From assembly GCF_015548375.1 (NCBI RefSeq), contig NZ_JADMWW010000007.1, positions 34,367-98,366 of the forward strand: a stretch of 64,000 bases of DNA, in the 5' to 3' direction. The position numbers and the translations under genes are program-made. Of this stretch, positions 1 through 9,156 are shown one piece after another. Under the pieces are notes generated by a model. It was not told where the DNA came from. It made no database searches and saw only the letters and a list, made by a program, of their open reading frames with translations. The stretch's first letter is position 1. The number at the start of each line of letters is the position of its first letter. The DNA comes from Collinsella aerofaciens. GTDB taxonomy: Bacteria; Actinomycetota; Coriobacteriia; Coriobacteriales; Coriobacteriaceae.

Positions 1-1447
1 CGGGGGTGGCGTCTTCGCCCGGTTTGCCGGAAATAAAGTTGGCCTCCCAAACGATATTACCGTTCTCGTCATAGTAGCGCGCGTGCTGCTCGGACAGGTC
101 GACGTCGATGTATGCCTTCCAGTCGGGCTCTCCCTTTGCGGTAAAGGTGTCGGCCTTCTGGGAGTACTTGATCTCGATTTCGCCGGTCTGCTTGTTGCTA
201 ATGGCGTCCTCGACCTGCTTGGCGAGCGAGCTGCTGTCGATGGACCAACCAAAGTCGCCGCCTTCGACGGCGCACTGCTTGCCATCGGCGCGCGTCCACC
301 AGCGAGTGGAGCCCACGGTATTAAAGCCGTTGGCGAGCTCGGCTGCCCAGCTACTGATCTGCGAAGTATCGAGCGTGGGGTTGGCCGGATCGGCAAAGCT
401 GATCCACTGCAATACGGAGCCGCCATCAACCTTGCCGGCATCCTCGCCGTTGAGCTTGAGGGTCACGTTGACGCCCAGGAAGTTGTTGGCGGCATCGCAT
501 GCGGCCTGAATCTGATCATCGGTCAGCGTTCCATTGAGTGGCTCATAGGCATCGTTGCCGAGCTTGGAAAGATCTACGGTCTCGGCCAGCGAGGCGAGCT
601 CGAGCTCGGCATATTTAATGACATGCTCGCGGTTGAGTTTTTCGTTGGAGCGCGCCTTCTCGACGGTAAACTTGCCCGCTTGCTCGTCATAGGAGCTATT
701 GGCCTCGAACGTGCCCGAACGTCCTTCGTTAAACTCGTCGATGGCGGCGCCCAGATCCTTCTCAAACTTCTTTTGGTCAAAGGCGTCGGAAAGCATGGAC
801 AGGTCGACGTCTTGATCAAGATCGACTTCGTTGGAGGTAGCAGTTGTTTTGGTCTTGCCGCTTAAGGATTCCACAAGGCGGACCGGCCAAATAAAGGCTT
901 CGTTGTGGTTGATGATTTCTTTTGCAGCAGCTTCACCGTCGACGATGGGTTCATCGGACTCGGGCTGATAGGTCCAGCTAAAGTCATCGCCTGTCACGGT
1001 GAGCTTATAGTGCTTCCAAGCCGAGTTGACCTTGGTGGCGGCAGACGAAGCGTTGGAGAACGAGACATCGACGCCGGCGATGGTGGTGTTGGGGTAGGCT
1101 ACCTGCGAAAATGCTACGACGCCTACGATATAGACAATGACGATTAGACCCAGGACGACAAAGAGCGTCGTCTTTTTGCCCGACTTATTGTTCTCGGCGG
1201 GTTTGCGCGCGGGGCCACGATCGCCTCGAGCGTGCGTGTGGGGCTGCTTGGGCGCATTGCCGTTTGCCTGGCGCTGCTGACGTTGTTGACGCTGCTGTCG
1301 CTGTTGGTTCGGGCGTTGGGAAGCGTTTGCTGCACTACGCTGCTGACCGTGGCTCGGCGCGATAGGGCGCGGCGACTGAACGCCGCCGGCGTGCCTGCTC
1401 GGCTGCTGCGGATCGGGAATCAGTTGAGTTCGATCGTTTTGCGACAT
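1..1447 (-). CDS. L,D-transpeptidase, N-terminal part (gene runs off the window)
   Basis: This is a minus-strand gene that enters from outside the window, so about 482 codons of its 5' part are visible. Residues 1-85 are a Gln/Pro/Arg-rich cytoplasmic region. A single membrane anchor follows (about 92-114, TLFVVLGLIVIVYIVGVVAF). The extracellular part resembles the VanW/PG_binding_4 region seen ahead of YkuD domains. The last visible residues (YIDVDLSEQHARYYDENG) look like the opening of a YkuD catalytic domain, whose His and Cys lie outside. Such enzymes make 3-3 cross-links in peptidoglycan or attach proteins to it. The ATG at 1447 was chosen because AAGGA lies about ten bases upstream; an in-frame ATG at 1456 is too close to that site. 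Confidence 0.85.
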   Translation of the reverse strand, partial: MSQNDRTQLIPDPQQPSRHAGGVQSPRPIAPSHGQQRSAANASQRPNQQRQQRQQRQQRQANGNAPKQPHTHARGDRGPARKPAENNKSGKKTTLFVVLGLIVIVYIVGVVAFSQVAYPNTTIAGVDVSFSNASSAATKVNSAWKHYKLTVTGDDFSWTYQPESDEPIVDGEAAAKEIINHNEAFIWPVRLVESLSGKTKTTATSNEVDLDQDVDLSMLSDAFDQKKFEKDLGAAIDEFNEGRSGTFEANSSYDEQAGKFTVEKARSNEKLNREHVIKYAELELASLAETVDLSKLGNDAYEPLNGTLTDDQIQAACDAANNFLGVNVTLKLNGEDAGKVDGGSVLQWISFADPANPTLDTSQISSWAAELANGFNTVGSTRWWTRADGKQCAVEGGDFGWSIDSSSLAKQVEDAISNKQTGEIEIKYSQKADTFTAKGEPDWKAYIDVDLSEQHARYYDENGNIVWEANFISGKPGEDATP

Positions 1448-1559
1448 CGTATGCATATCCTTCGATTTTCGCCTTGTGGCTCATCGTGTTTTTACTGGGC
1501 TTGCATTATAGCGATTGCCCTGCTGTTTGTGGTACGGAAACGGTGGCATTCGAAAGAGC

Positions 1560-1575
1560 TGGGACAAATGTCCCA
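1560..1575. repeat. Short palindrome TGGGACA-AA-TGTCCCA
   Basis: The palindrome has 7-base arms and a 2-base centre. It lies between the 3' end of the serine ammonia-lyase gene and the L,D-transpeptidase gene. Its GGGACA core resembles the GGGACAGA motif found upstream of sdaA and in the repeat at 4953-5036. It could be a minimal REP-like element or an operator. Confidence 0.5.
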
Positions 1576-1596
1576 CCTTTGAGTCCTTCTTTGTCG

Positions 1597-3204
1597 CTAT
1601 CCGCACACACCGCATTTTGCACAGGCCGAAAGTGCGGCCGGAGCCTGCGCGATGCCGCCCTTTGCCGTCTCGCGCAGCGTGGCCGGCAACGCGTGGCCCA
1701 CCGAGAGCATTACATGTGCCATCTGGTCAAACGGCACCAAGCTCTTAATGCCTGCGAGGGCGAGTTGTGCCGAGCTAAAGGCCGCTGCCACGCCGATGGC
1801 GTTGCGGTTTTGGCAGGGCACCTCCACGAGGCCACCGACGGGGTCACAAACGAGGCCCAGCAGGTTACTCAGCGCGATGGAACTGGCGTCGAGCGCCTGC
1901 TCGGGCGTGCCGCCGAGCATCTGCACCAGCGCGGCGGCTGCCATGGCGGCGGCGCTTCCCACCTCGGCCTGGCAGCCGCCCTCGGCGCCGGCAACGCAGG
2001 CGCTTGTGGTGAGGTTGAGGCCGATGGCGGCTGCGCAGTAGAGGGCGTCCATGACCTGCTCGTCGTCGAGCTGCAGGCGATCGGCGAGCGCCAGCACGCA
2101 GCCGGGCACAACACCCGCGGAGCCGGCCGTGGGGGCGGCGACGATCACGCCCATGGTAGCTGAGCGCTCGAGCACGGCCATGGCGCGGGCAACGGCGTCG
2201 GTCTGGACGGTGCCCATCAGGCTTGCACTCAAATCGTTGCAGCGGGTTGCTTCGACGAGCTTGGCCTCGCCGCCGATAAGCCCGCCGAGCGAGCGCTGCG
2301 GATTGGCGATGGGGGCCGTGGTCTCCTCGCGCATGACGTCGAGCACGCGGCGCATGGCGGCGACGGCGTGGGCCTCGCCGGTCAGACGTGCCTCGCGAAC
2401 GGCCATGACGGCACCGATGCTGAGTCCCAGTTCCTCGCACGCATCGAGCAGCTGCTCGCCGTCGTCGAAGATCTCCTTGGCCGAGACGCCGGGGGAGAGT
2501 GACGAGGCAGAACCGGGGAGCTCGATAAAGGTCGCGTAATCGACATTGTCGAGCTTGCGGAGCATGGGGACGACGGTGTCGTCGGGCGCACCGTCGGTCT
2601 CAAAGACGGAGTAAGCCTGGCCGCCCACTTCGGTGCGGTAGGTGCGGCAGAAGGCGATGTTCACGTGTGCGTAGGCGAGCAGGTTGGTGAGCGCGGCGAG
2701 TACACCGGGGACGTCCTTGTGCGCCACGAAGAGCGTGGAATACATGCCCGAGATGTCGACGCCGACGCCGTTAATGCGGCTGATGCGCATCTTGCCGCCG
2801 CCCAGGCTCTCGCCGCGGACCTGTGCCGTGGCGCCCGTGTCGTCGACCATGTCAATGTCGACGGTGTTGGGGTGGATGGACGCGTCGTCGCCCTTGATGT
2901 CAAAGTGATATTCGAGGCCCTGCTCGCGTGCGAGGTCGAAGGCCTGCTTGATGTTCTCGTCATCGGTGTCGAGGCCCAGTATGCCCGCGACGAGCGCACG
3001 GTCGGTGCCGTGGCCGCGGTAGGTGTGGGCGAAGGAGTTCCACAGGCCAAAGGTGACTTTGGTGATGCGGCCTTCCAGCAGGCTGGCGGCAACTTGGGCG
3101 CAGCGCAGGGCGCCGGCGGTGTGCGATGAGCTGGGGCCGACCATGACGGGGCCCAAGATCTCGAATGCCGAGGTCGTAGCTAGTGTTTGTGGCTTGCCTG
3201 CCAT
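1597..3204 (-). CDS. sdaA: L-serine ammonia-lyase, single-chain iron-sulfur type
   Basis: The 535-residue enzyme deaminates L-serine to pyruvate and ammonia in the cytoplasm. It has the beta domain first (LGPVMVGPSSSHTAGALRCA near residue 17, then an ACT-like region) and the alpha catalytic domain after about 260. Cysteines in VEATRCNDLSASLMG, CVAGAEGGCQAEVG and CDPVGGLVEVPCQNRNAIG are the expected ligands of the [4Fe-4S] cluster that acts as Lewis acid. The ATG at 3204 is preceded by AAAGGAG at 5 bases; the frame stays open upstream through the palindrome at 3262-3382 but lacks family sequence there. The C-terminal CAKCGVCG adds four extra Cys-rich residues. Many Firmicutes split these domains into two genes; here they are one chain. 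Confidence 0.95.
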   Translation of the reverse strand: MAGKPQTLATTSAFEILGPVMVGPSSSHTAGALRCAQVAASLLEGRITKVTFGLWNSFAHTYRGHGTDRALVAGILGLDTDDENIKQAFDLAREQGLEYHFDIKGDDASIHPNTVDIDMVDDTGATAQVRGESLGGGKMRISRINGVGVDISGMYSTLFVAHKDVPGVLAALTNLLAYAHVNIAFCRTYRTEVGGQAYSVFETDGAPDDTVVPMLRKLDNVDYATFIELPGSASSLSPGVSAKEIFDDGEQLLDACEELGLSIGAVMAVREARLTGEAHAVAAMRRVLDVMREETTAPIANPQRSLGGLIGGEAKLVEATRCNDLSASLMGTVQTDAVARAMAVLERSATMGVIVAAPTAGSAGVVPGCVLALADRLQLDDEQVMDALYCAAAIGLNLTTSACVAGAEGGCQAEVGSAAAMAAAALVQMLGGTPEQALDASSIALSNLLGLVCDPVGGLVEVPCQNRNAIGVAAAFSSAQLALAGIKSLVPFDQMAHVMLSVGHALPATLRETAKGGIAQAPAALSACAKCGVCG

Positions 3205-3214
3205 GGGTGCTCCT

Positions 3215-3257
3215 TTAATCTGTCCCGTCGTCCCGAGGGGCGGGGCATACTCTGTCC
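3215..3257 (-). repeat. GGGACAGA tandem motif in the sdaA leader
   Basis: Read on the minus strand, the leader carries CGGCGGGACAGA and, about 25 bases on, CGACGGGACAGATTAA immediately before the AAAGGAG ribosome site. The 12-mer GGGACAGATTAA recurs just ahead of rmlA (44602-44613). A near copy (GGGGACAGACTTAAATGACC) forms the arms of the repeat at 4953-5036. Confidence 0.5.
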
Positions 3258-3261
3258 CGCC

Positions 3262-3382
3262 GTTCCAAGGGCTTTGGTATTTGGTCGCCTGCTCTACAGT
3301 TCTGGCTCGCACGGAGGCCACATTAAGTGGCCTCCGGCTCGTGCGGAACTCGCGACCGACCAAATACCAAAGCCCTTGGAAC
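3262..3382. repeat. 121-bp nested palindromic element upstream of sdaA
   Basis: The outer arms are perfect over 26 bases (3262-3287 against 3357-3382; arm begins GTTCCAAGGGCTTTGG). Inside lies a second perfect stem, GGAGGCCAC (3313-3321) and GTGGCCTCC (3327-3335), with loop ATTAA. The element starts 58 bases before the sdaA start codon, so it falls in the sdaA leader or promoter region. It has no coding potential. A REP/BIME-like or MITE-like repeat is the best reading; a leader hairpin is the alternative. Confidence 0.85.
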
Positions 3383-3478
3383 TTAGGATACATGGTAGAG
3401 GCGCGCGTGCTGCAAAATTCATCAGCTGGTGACGCAGCGTAGGCTCATATCTAAACATCTTCACCACCGGATTAATAA

Positions 3479-3512
3479 AAAAGAAGTACCGCTTGGGGGC
3501 GGTACTTCTTTT
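3479..3512. terminator. Bidirectional Rho-independent terminator after metK
   Basis: A perfect 14-base stem, AAAAGAAGTACCGC and GCGGTACTTCTTTT, with a 6-base loop (TTGGGG). The flanking A and T runs make it able to work on either strand. It lies about 40 bases after the metK stop codon and separates metK from sdaA. Confidence 0.85.
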
Positions 3513-3550
3513 GAAAGCGCTTATGTCATTGAAACCTTGGAGGTTCTTTT

Positions 3551-4831
3551 TTACAGGCCGCAGGCTGCTTTGAGTTCTTCGATTCGGTCGGTCTTCTCCC
3601 AGGTGAAGTCGGCGTCTTCGCGGCCGAAGTGGCCGTAGGCTGCCGTCTTTTCGTAGATGGGGCGACGCAGGTCCAGGTCGCGGATGATGGCGCCCGGGCG
3701 CAGGTCGAAGGTCTTCTCGACGGCTTCGACGATCTTGTCCTCGGCGACATGCGCGGTGCCAAAGGTGTCGACCATGATCGACAGCGGCTTGGACACGCCG
3801 ATGGCATAGGCCAGCTCTACCTCGCAGCGATCGGCCAGGCCGGCGGCGACCACGTTTTTGGCGACCCAGCGCGCGGCGTACGCGGCAGAGCGATCGACCT
3901 TGGTGCAGTCCTTGCCGCTAAAGGCGCCACCACCGTGACGGCCGTAGCCGCCGTAGGTGTCGACGATGATCTTGCGGCCGGTCAGGCCCGTGTCGCCCAT
4001 GGGGCCGCCCACGACAAAGCGACCGGTGGGGTTCACGTAGATGTCCGCGTTGTTCCACGGCATGTTCTCGGCAGCCATAACCGGGGTGATGACGTGCTCG
4101 ATCAGATCGGCCTTGATCTTGCCCATGTCCTCGATCTCGGCAGCATGCTGCGTGGAGATGACGATGGTCGTGACCTCCACGGGCTTGCCATCTTCGTAGC
4201 GCACGGTAACCTGGGTCTTGCCGTCGGGGCGCAGGTAGGCGAGGGTGCTATCGTGGCGCACGGCTGCCAGACGCTCGGCCAGGCGGCTGGCAAGGTAGTG
4301 CGGCATGGGCATTAAGGTCTTGGTCTCGTTGGAGGCGTAGCCGAACATCATGCCCTGGTCGCCGGCGCCGATCAGGTCGATCGGGTCGGCGGTGGCGCCG
4401 GTCTGGGTCTCAAACGACTCGTCGACGCCCTGGGCGATATCGGGGGACTGCTCGTGGATGAGGCTCATAACGCCGCAGGTATCGCAGTCAAAACCGAACT
4501 TTGCGCGGTTGTAGCCGATGCGGCGGATAACGCCACGGGCGATTTCCTGCACATCGACGTAGGCCTGGGTGCGGATCTCGCCGGCAACGATGACGGTGCC
4601 GGTGGTCACGAGGGTCTCGCAGGCGCAGCGGACGTTCTCCACGTTGGCGGGCACGCCGTTGGGCGCAATATAGCCCTGCTCCTGGAGCTCTATTTCTTTG
4701 GCGAGGATTGCGTCGAGGACGGCGTCGCTGATCTGGTCGGCGATCTTATCGGGATGACCCTCGGTCACCGACTCCGACGTAAACACAAACGATCCGTGTT
4801 GGGGTGGAATGGAACGAAGCTCTTCTGACAT
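3551..4831 (-). CDS. metK: S-adenosylmethionine synthetase
   Basis: The 426-residue enzyme makes S-adenosylmethionine from methionine and ATP. The family signatures are clear: [20 protein letters not shown] near the N-terminus (catalytic His and metal-binding Asp), [12 protein letters not shown] in the middle and [19 protein letters not shown] in the last third. It is about 30 residues longer than typical bacterial MetK, mostly in the segment after the first domain. The start at 4831 follows AAGGAC by 4 bases. It is monocistronic, with its own terminator at 3479-3512. I see no recognisable SAM riboswitch in the 120 bases upstream. Confidence 0.97.
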   Translation of the reverse strand: MSEELRSIPPQHGSFVFTSESVTEGHPDKIADQISDAVLDAILAKEIELQEQGYIAPNGVPANVENVRCACETLVTTGTVIVAGEIRTQAYVDVQEIARGVIRRIGYNRAKFGFDCDTCGVMSLIHEQSPDIAQGVDESFETQTGATADPIDLIGAGDQGMMFGYASNETKTLMPMPHYLASRLAERLAAVRHDSTLAYLRPDGKTQVTVRYEDGKPVEVTTIVISTQHAAEIEDMGKIKADLIEHVITPVMAAENMPWNNADIYVNPTGRFVVGGPMGDTGLTGRKIIVDTYGGYGRHGGGAFSGKDCTKVDRSAAYAARWVAKNVVAAGLADRCEVELAYAIGVSKPLSIMVDTFGTAHVAEDKIVEAVEKTFDLRPGAIIRDLDLRRPIYEKTAAYGHFGREDADFTWEKTDRIEELKAACGL

Positions 4832-4952
4832 GATTGTCCTTTCGAATAACGTGTCCCGGCGACCGTTACCATTCCGCCGGGCTCTGTATGCAAGGGCACA
4901 TCATAGCGCGTAAATCCAACATTCACACCCTTTCCGCACCTACTCATTGGGT

Positions 4953-5036
4953 ACTCATTGGGGACAGACTTAAATGACCAGCCTTAAACTAAGAACGTTT
5001 CCAAAAACTGGTCATTTAAGTCTGTCCCCAATGAGT
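4953..5036. repeat. Perfect 29-bp inverted repeat between metK and gltX
   Basis: The arms 4953-4981 and 5008-5036 are perfect complements (arm begins ACTCATTGGGGACAGACTTA) around a 26-base loop. A partial direct repeat, TACTCATTGGG, sits just outside the left arm. The GGGGACAGACTTAAATGA core resembles short ends seen near REP-associated tyrosine transposases in other bacteria (family knowledge, not tested here). The repeat lies 85 bases before gltX and could affect its transcription. Confidence 0.9.
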
Positions 5037-5120
5037 GGGTCGGTGCCCTTTGTGCGGAGGTTGCATTGTTGCTTTATACTGATGCAGTTAGACATCCATC
5101 CTGCAATCGAGGAGATTTCC

Positions 5121-6596
5121 ATGGCATCAGACGTTCGCGTCCGCTTTGCACCCTCACCGACGGGCAAGCTGCACATCGGCGGCGCCCGCACCGCTATCTA
5201 TAACTGGGCTTTCGCCCGTGCAAACGGCGGCACGTTCATCCTGCGCATCGACGACACCGACCCCACCCGCTCCACCGACGAGAACACGCAGATCATCCTG
5301 CGCGCCATGCGTTGGCTGGGCCTGGACTGGGACGAGGGTCCCGAGGTGGGCGGCGACTTTGGCCCCTACGCCCAGACCGAGCGCTTGGACCTGTACAAGC
5401 AGGCCGCCCAGAAGCTTTGGGACGAAGGCAAGGCCTATCCCTGCTTCTGCACCAAGGAGCAGCTCGACGCCGACCGCAAGGCCGCGCAGGAGCGCAAGGA
5501 CCCCTTCCAGGGCTATCAGCGCCGTTGCCGCGATCTTGATCCCGAGGAGGCCCGCCGCCGCATCGAGGCTGGCGAGTCCTACGTCCTGCGTATTAAGGTG
5601 CCCGTGGACCGCGGCGACGTCGTCATCCACGACGCCGTCCACGGCGAGGTGACCTTCGACGCCAAGGAGCTCGACGACTTTGTCATCTTCCGCTCCGATG
5701 GCACGCCCACGTACAACTTCGCGACCGTCGTCGACGACGCCATGATGAAGATTACCCATGTCATCCGCGGCGACGACCACCTGTCCAACACCCCGCGTCA
5801 GGTCATGGTCTACGAGGCCCTCGGCGCGCCCGTGCCTACGTTCGCCCACATCTCCATGATCTTGGGTGCCGACGGCAAGAAGCTCTCCAAGCGCCACGGC
5901 GCCACCTCGGTGGAGGAGTACCGCGACGCCGGCTACCTGTCCGACGCCTTCGTCAACTACCTGGCGCTGCTCGGCTGGTCGCTCGACGGCGAGACCACGA
6001 TCATCCCGCGCGATGTCCTGGCCAGCAAGTTCTCGCTCGACCGCATCTCCAAGAACCCGGCGACCTTCGACCCCAAGAAGCTCGATTGGGTCAACGCTGA
6101 GTACATCAACGGCATGTCCGATGCTCAGTTTGCCGACGAGATCATGGTCCCCGAACTGCACGAGGCGGGTCTCATCGAGGGTAATGTCGAGTTCGGCGAG
6201 GATTGGATCGACGCGCTCGCTGCCATCGTTAAACCGCGCACCAAGATGCCGGCCGACGCCGTGACCGTCGCCGCTCCCATCTTTGCTACGGCCGAGACGC
6301 TCGAGTATGACGAGAAGTCCGTTAACAAGGGCCTAGCCAAGGAAGGCATGGGTGCCATCCTGGACGCCGCCAAGGCCGCGCTCGAGGGTGTCACCGAGTG
6401 GACCGCCGCGAACATCGACGCCGCGCTTGAGCCGCTGCCCGAGCAGATGGACCTTAAGAAGCGCGTGGTGTTCCAGGCCGTGCGCGTCGCCGTCTGCGGC
6501 AACATGGTGAGCCCTCCGCTGGGCGAGACCATGGCGCTCGTCGGCCGCGACGACTGCCTGGCGCGCATCGACCGCGCCCGCACGATGGCGCTGTAG
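5121..6596 (+). CDS. gltX: Glutamyl-tRNA synthetase
   Basis: The 491-residue class I synthetase charges tRNA-Glu. The HIGH-type motif is RFAPSPTGKLHIGGARTAIY at residues 7-26 and the KMSKS-type motif is KLSKRHG near 255. The C-terminal anticodon-binding region is all-helical, as in bacterial GluRS. The ATG at 5121 has GAGGAG 6 bases upstream; the open frame continues upstream only through the repeat at 4953-5036. If this organism lacks GlnRS and uses GatCAB, the enzyme may be non-discriminating; the window cannot show that. A terminator follows the stop codon. Confidence 0.97.
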   Translation: MASDVRVRFAPSPTGKLHIGGARTAIYNWAFARANGGTFILRIDDTDPTRSTDENTQIILRAMRWLGLDWDEGPEVGGDFGPYAQTERLDLYKQAAQKLWDEGKAYPCFCTKEQLDADRKAAQERKDPFQGYQRRCRDLDPEEARRRIEAGESYVLRIKVPVDRGDVVIHDAVHGEVTFDAKELDDFVIFRSDGTPTYNFATVVDDAMMKITHVIRGDDHLSNTPRQVMVYEALGAPVPTFAHISMILGADGKKLSKRHGATSVEEYRDAGYLSDAFVNYLALLGWSLDGETTIIPRDVLASKFSLDRISKNPATFDPKKLDWVNAEYINGMSDAQFADEIMVPELHEAGLIEGNVEFGEDWIDALAAIVKPRTKMPADAVTVAAPIFATAETLEYDEKSVNKGLAKEGMGAILDAAKAALEGVTEWTAANIDAALEPLPEQMDLKKRVVFQAVRVAVCGNMVSPPLGETMALVGRDDCLARIDRARTMAL

Positions 6597-6619
6597 CAGC
6601 CGTGTAAACGCATGTATCC

Positions 6620-6650
6620 GAGCCCCGTTCACCCGAGCGGGGCTCTTGTT
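6620..6650 (+). terminator. Rho-independent terminator after gltX
   Basis: Stem GAGCCCCG (6620-6627) and CGGGGCTC (6638-6645) with a 10-base loop, followed by TTGTTTCT. It lies 24 bases after the gltX stop codon. Confidence 0.85.
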
Positions 6651-6684
6651 TCTGTAGACGTATGGGATAGGAGGTGCTGGAGCC

Positions 6685-9138
6685 GTGGCCGAGCAACTGT
6701 CGCTGTTTGGTTCGCCGGAACCGGAGGAGGTTCCGGTGAAGCCAGTGTCTGCCGCTGCCTCGGCTCAGCCTAAGCCTGCACCTGAGCCCATCGCCGCCTA
6801 TGCGAGCGTGGTTCTCGACATCCCGACGCGTGCGCTGTCCGAGCCGTTTGCCTATGGCATTCCTCAACCTCTTGCTAGCGACGCGCAGATCGGATCCACG
6901 GTCCTGGTCCATTTTGGCAACCGTGCTGCCGCAGGCTACATCGTCGACATTGCGCCCGAGCTGGGCGATCTGCAGGGCAACAGCGCGCTCGACCCCGCGC
7001 GCATTAAAGCCGTCGAAGCCATCCTCAGCAAACCGCTCTTTACCGCCGAGGCTGCCCGTATCGCGCGCTGGATGAGCCGCGAGTATGTCGCGACGCTTTC
7101 CGAGTGCCTGCGCCTGTTCTTGCCACCGGGTGGAAGCCCGCGCGTGGTCAAAAGCGACGACGGCGTGTGGACTGTCGAGCGCCCTGCCGTCAAACCCATC
7201 CAAAACCGCTGGGTCATGCTTACGCCCGAGGGCTTCGACTATACGCCGCCCAAGACCGCGGTCCGCCAGCGTCAGCTCATCGAGGCGCTCCAGTGCGGCC
7301 CAGTCACGACACGCGACCTCAACCTTCTCTATAACAGCATGTCGGCGACCATCAAAGCGCTTGAAAAACGCGGCGTCGTGGTGGTGGAGGAGCGCCGTGC
7401 GTGGCGTGGCTGCAGCGAGCAGACCACGCTGTCCTCGGCAAGCGGTAAGGCGCCGGTCTCCCTTACCAACGGTCAGCAACAGGCACTCGCGCAGATTGAG
7501 CGCGCCCGTCTGGACGCCCATGGCGACGTGGTCCTTGTCGACGGCGTCACCGGATCTGGTAAAACCGAGGTCTACCTCTCAGCTATCGAGCGCGTGCTCG
7601 CGGCCGGTCGCTCGGCCTGCGTGCTCGTACCCGAGATCTCGTTGACGGCCCAGACCGTCGGCCGCTTCCGCTCGCGCTTTGGCGAGACGGTCGCCGTGTT
7701 CCACTCGCGGCTTTCGGCCGGCGAGCGTCTAGACCAGTGGGATATGGTCGCCAGTGGTGCGGCGCGCGTGGTCGTCGGTGCCCGCTCGGCGCTCTTTTGC
7801 CCGCTCGGCGATCTAGGCCTCATCATCATCGACGAGGAGCACGAGACCAGCTATAAGCAGGGCTCTAGTCCGCGCTACCACGCGCGCGAGGTTGCGGCCG
7901 AGATGGCGCGTCGCTATCGCTGCCCGCTCGTGCTGGGCTCGGCCACGCCTTCTGCTGAGGCCCTCGACCGCTGCCGCCGTGGCACGTATAACGGTGCCAC
8001 CTGGACGCGCGTCGAGATGCCCGAGCGCCCGGGACACGCCGTGCTGCCCACGGTCCGTATTGCCGACCTGCGCCGGGAGTTCTCGCACGGCAGCCGCTCC
8101 ATGTTCTCAAAACCCTTGATGGAGGGCTTGGAGCGTGTGGTCGAGCGCCGCGAGAAGGCCGTGCTGCTGCATAACCGCCGTGGCTTTGCGCCGTTCCTGA
8201 TGTGCCGCGAGTGCGGCTGCGTCCCCACCTGCAACCACTGCTCCACCGCGCTTACGTATCACGAGCGCACGCACACGCTGCAGTGCCACACATGCGGTTC
8301 GTCTTGGCGCGTGCAGCCGTATCCCGCGCCCACGAGCCGATGCCCCAAATGTGGCAGTCGCTACCTGGCAAAAATGGGTCTGGGAACGCAGCAGATCGAG
8401 GACGCACTGCATCAGATGCTTCCCGAGGATGTCGCCATTATTCGCATGGATGCCGATTCCACGCGCGGCAAGGATGCGCACAAAAAGCTGCTCGAGCAGT
8501 TCGATGCGGCGGATTGTGCCGTGTTGCTGGGCACCCAAATGATCGCAAAGGGTCTCGATTTTCCTGAGGTCACGCTCGTAGGCGTGGTCAATGCCGACTT
8601 CGCCCTCAAGCTGCCCGACTTTCGCGCAGGGGAGCGCGCCTACGATCTGCTGGAGCAGGTTGCGGGCCGCGCCGGCCGCGGCGATCGCCCCGGCGAGGTT
8701 ATCATCCAGACCTACCTGCCCGAGGACCCGGTCATCCGCGCCGTCGCCGAGCACGACCGCTCGATTTTTACCGACTACGACCTGGACCAGCGCCGCGACG
8801 CGCTGTACCCGCCGTTTGTTCGCCTGGTCAACATCTTGGTATGGTCGGCGAACCGAGACGACGCGCAGGACTACATCGGCCGCATCGCGAAGCTCCTCAA
8901 GCGCCGCTGGCATGCCGCCGCGCCCGACTTTTTGCGGGCGGGGAGCGCCGTGCCTCAGGTGCTGGGCCCGGCTTCATGTGTAATCGAGAGAGCCAAGGAC
9001 CGTTGCCGCTTCCATCTGCTTGTAAAGTCGCCGGTAGGGTACCATGTCTCTGATGATATCGACGCCTGCCTCAAAGAGGTGGGCTCTGTGCGCGGCGTGA
9101 GCGTGAGCGTTGACGTCGACGCCTATGATTTGATGTAA
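6685..9138 (+). CDS. priA: Primosomal replication restart helicase PriA
   Basis: The 817-residue DEAH-like helicase reloads the replisome at stalled forks. An N-terminal 3'-end-binding domain (about 40-140) and winged-helix region precede the ATPase. Walker A is DGVTGSGKTEVYL near 290 and Walker B is IIIDEEHE near 378. Eight Zn-binding cysteines lie in CRECGCVPTCNHC and QCHTCG...CPKCGSRY. The start is GTG at 6685, with AGGAGG ten bases upstream. It heads a plus-strand run priA-def, with fmt-rsmB beyond a 325-base gap. Confidence 0.96.
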   Translation: MAEQLSLFGSPEPEEVPVKPVSAAASAQPKPAPEPIAAYASVVLDIPTRALSEPFAYGIPQPLASDAQIGSTVLVHFGNRAAAGYIVDIAPELGDLQGNSALDPARIKAVEAILSKPLFTAEAARIARWMSREYVATLSECLRLFLPPGGSPRVVKSDDGVWTVERPAVKPIQNRWVMLTPEGFDYTPPKTAVRQRQLIEALQCGPVTTRDLNLLYNSMSATIKALEKRGVVVVEERRAWRGCSEQTTLSSASGKAPVSLTNGQQQALAQIERARLDAHGDVVLVDGVTGSGKTEVYLSAIERVLAAGRSACVLVPEISLTAQTVGRFRSRFGETVAVFHSRLSAGERLDQWDMVASGAARVVVGARSALFCPLGDLGLIIIDEEHETSYKQGSSPRYHAREVAAEMARRYRCPLVLGSATPSAEALDRCRRGTYNGATWTRVEMPERPGHAVLPTVRIADLRREFSHGSRSMFSKPLMEGLERVVERREKAVLLHNRRGFAPFLMCRECGCVPTCNHCSTALTYHERTHTLQCHTCGSSWRVQPYPAPTSRCPKCGSRYLAKMGLGTQQIEDALHQMLPEDVAIIRMDADSTRGKDAHKKLLEQFDAADCAVLLGTQMIAKGLDFPEVTLVGVVNADFALKLPDFRAGERAYDLLEQVAGRAGRGDRPGEVIIQTYLPEDPVIRAVAEHDRSIFTDYDLDQRRDALYPPFVRLVNILVWSANRDDAQDYIGRIAKLLKRRWHAAAPDFLRAGSAVPQVLGPASCVIERAKDRCRFHLLVKSPVGYHVSDDIDACLKEVGSVRGVSVSVDVDAYDLM

Positions 9139-9156
9139 CAACCCGAAAGGATGGCC

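Noticed and set aside
83..865. Long plus-strand open frames opposite the L,D-transpeptidase gene
   Set aside because: They are antisense shadows of a high-GC coding region; the minus-strand frame has the membrane anchor and family sequence.
4832..4960. Possible SAM riboswitch ahead of metK
   Set aside because: No recognisable SAM-I, SAM-II or SMK box core or terminator pairing was seen in the 120-base leader.
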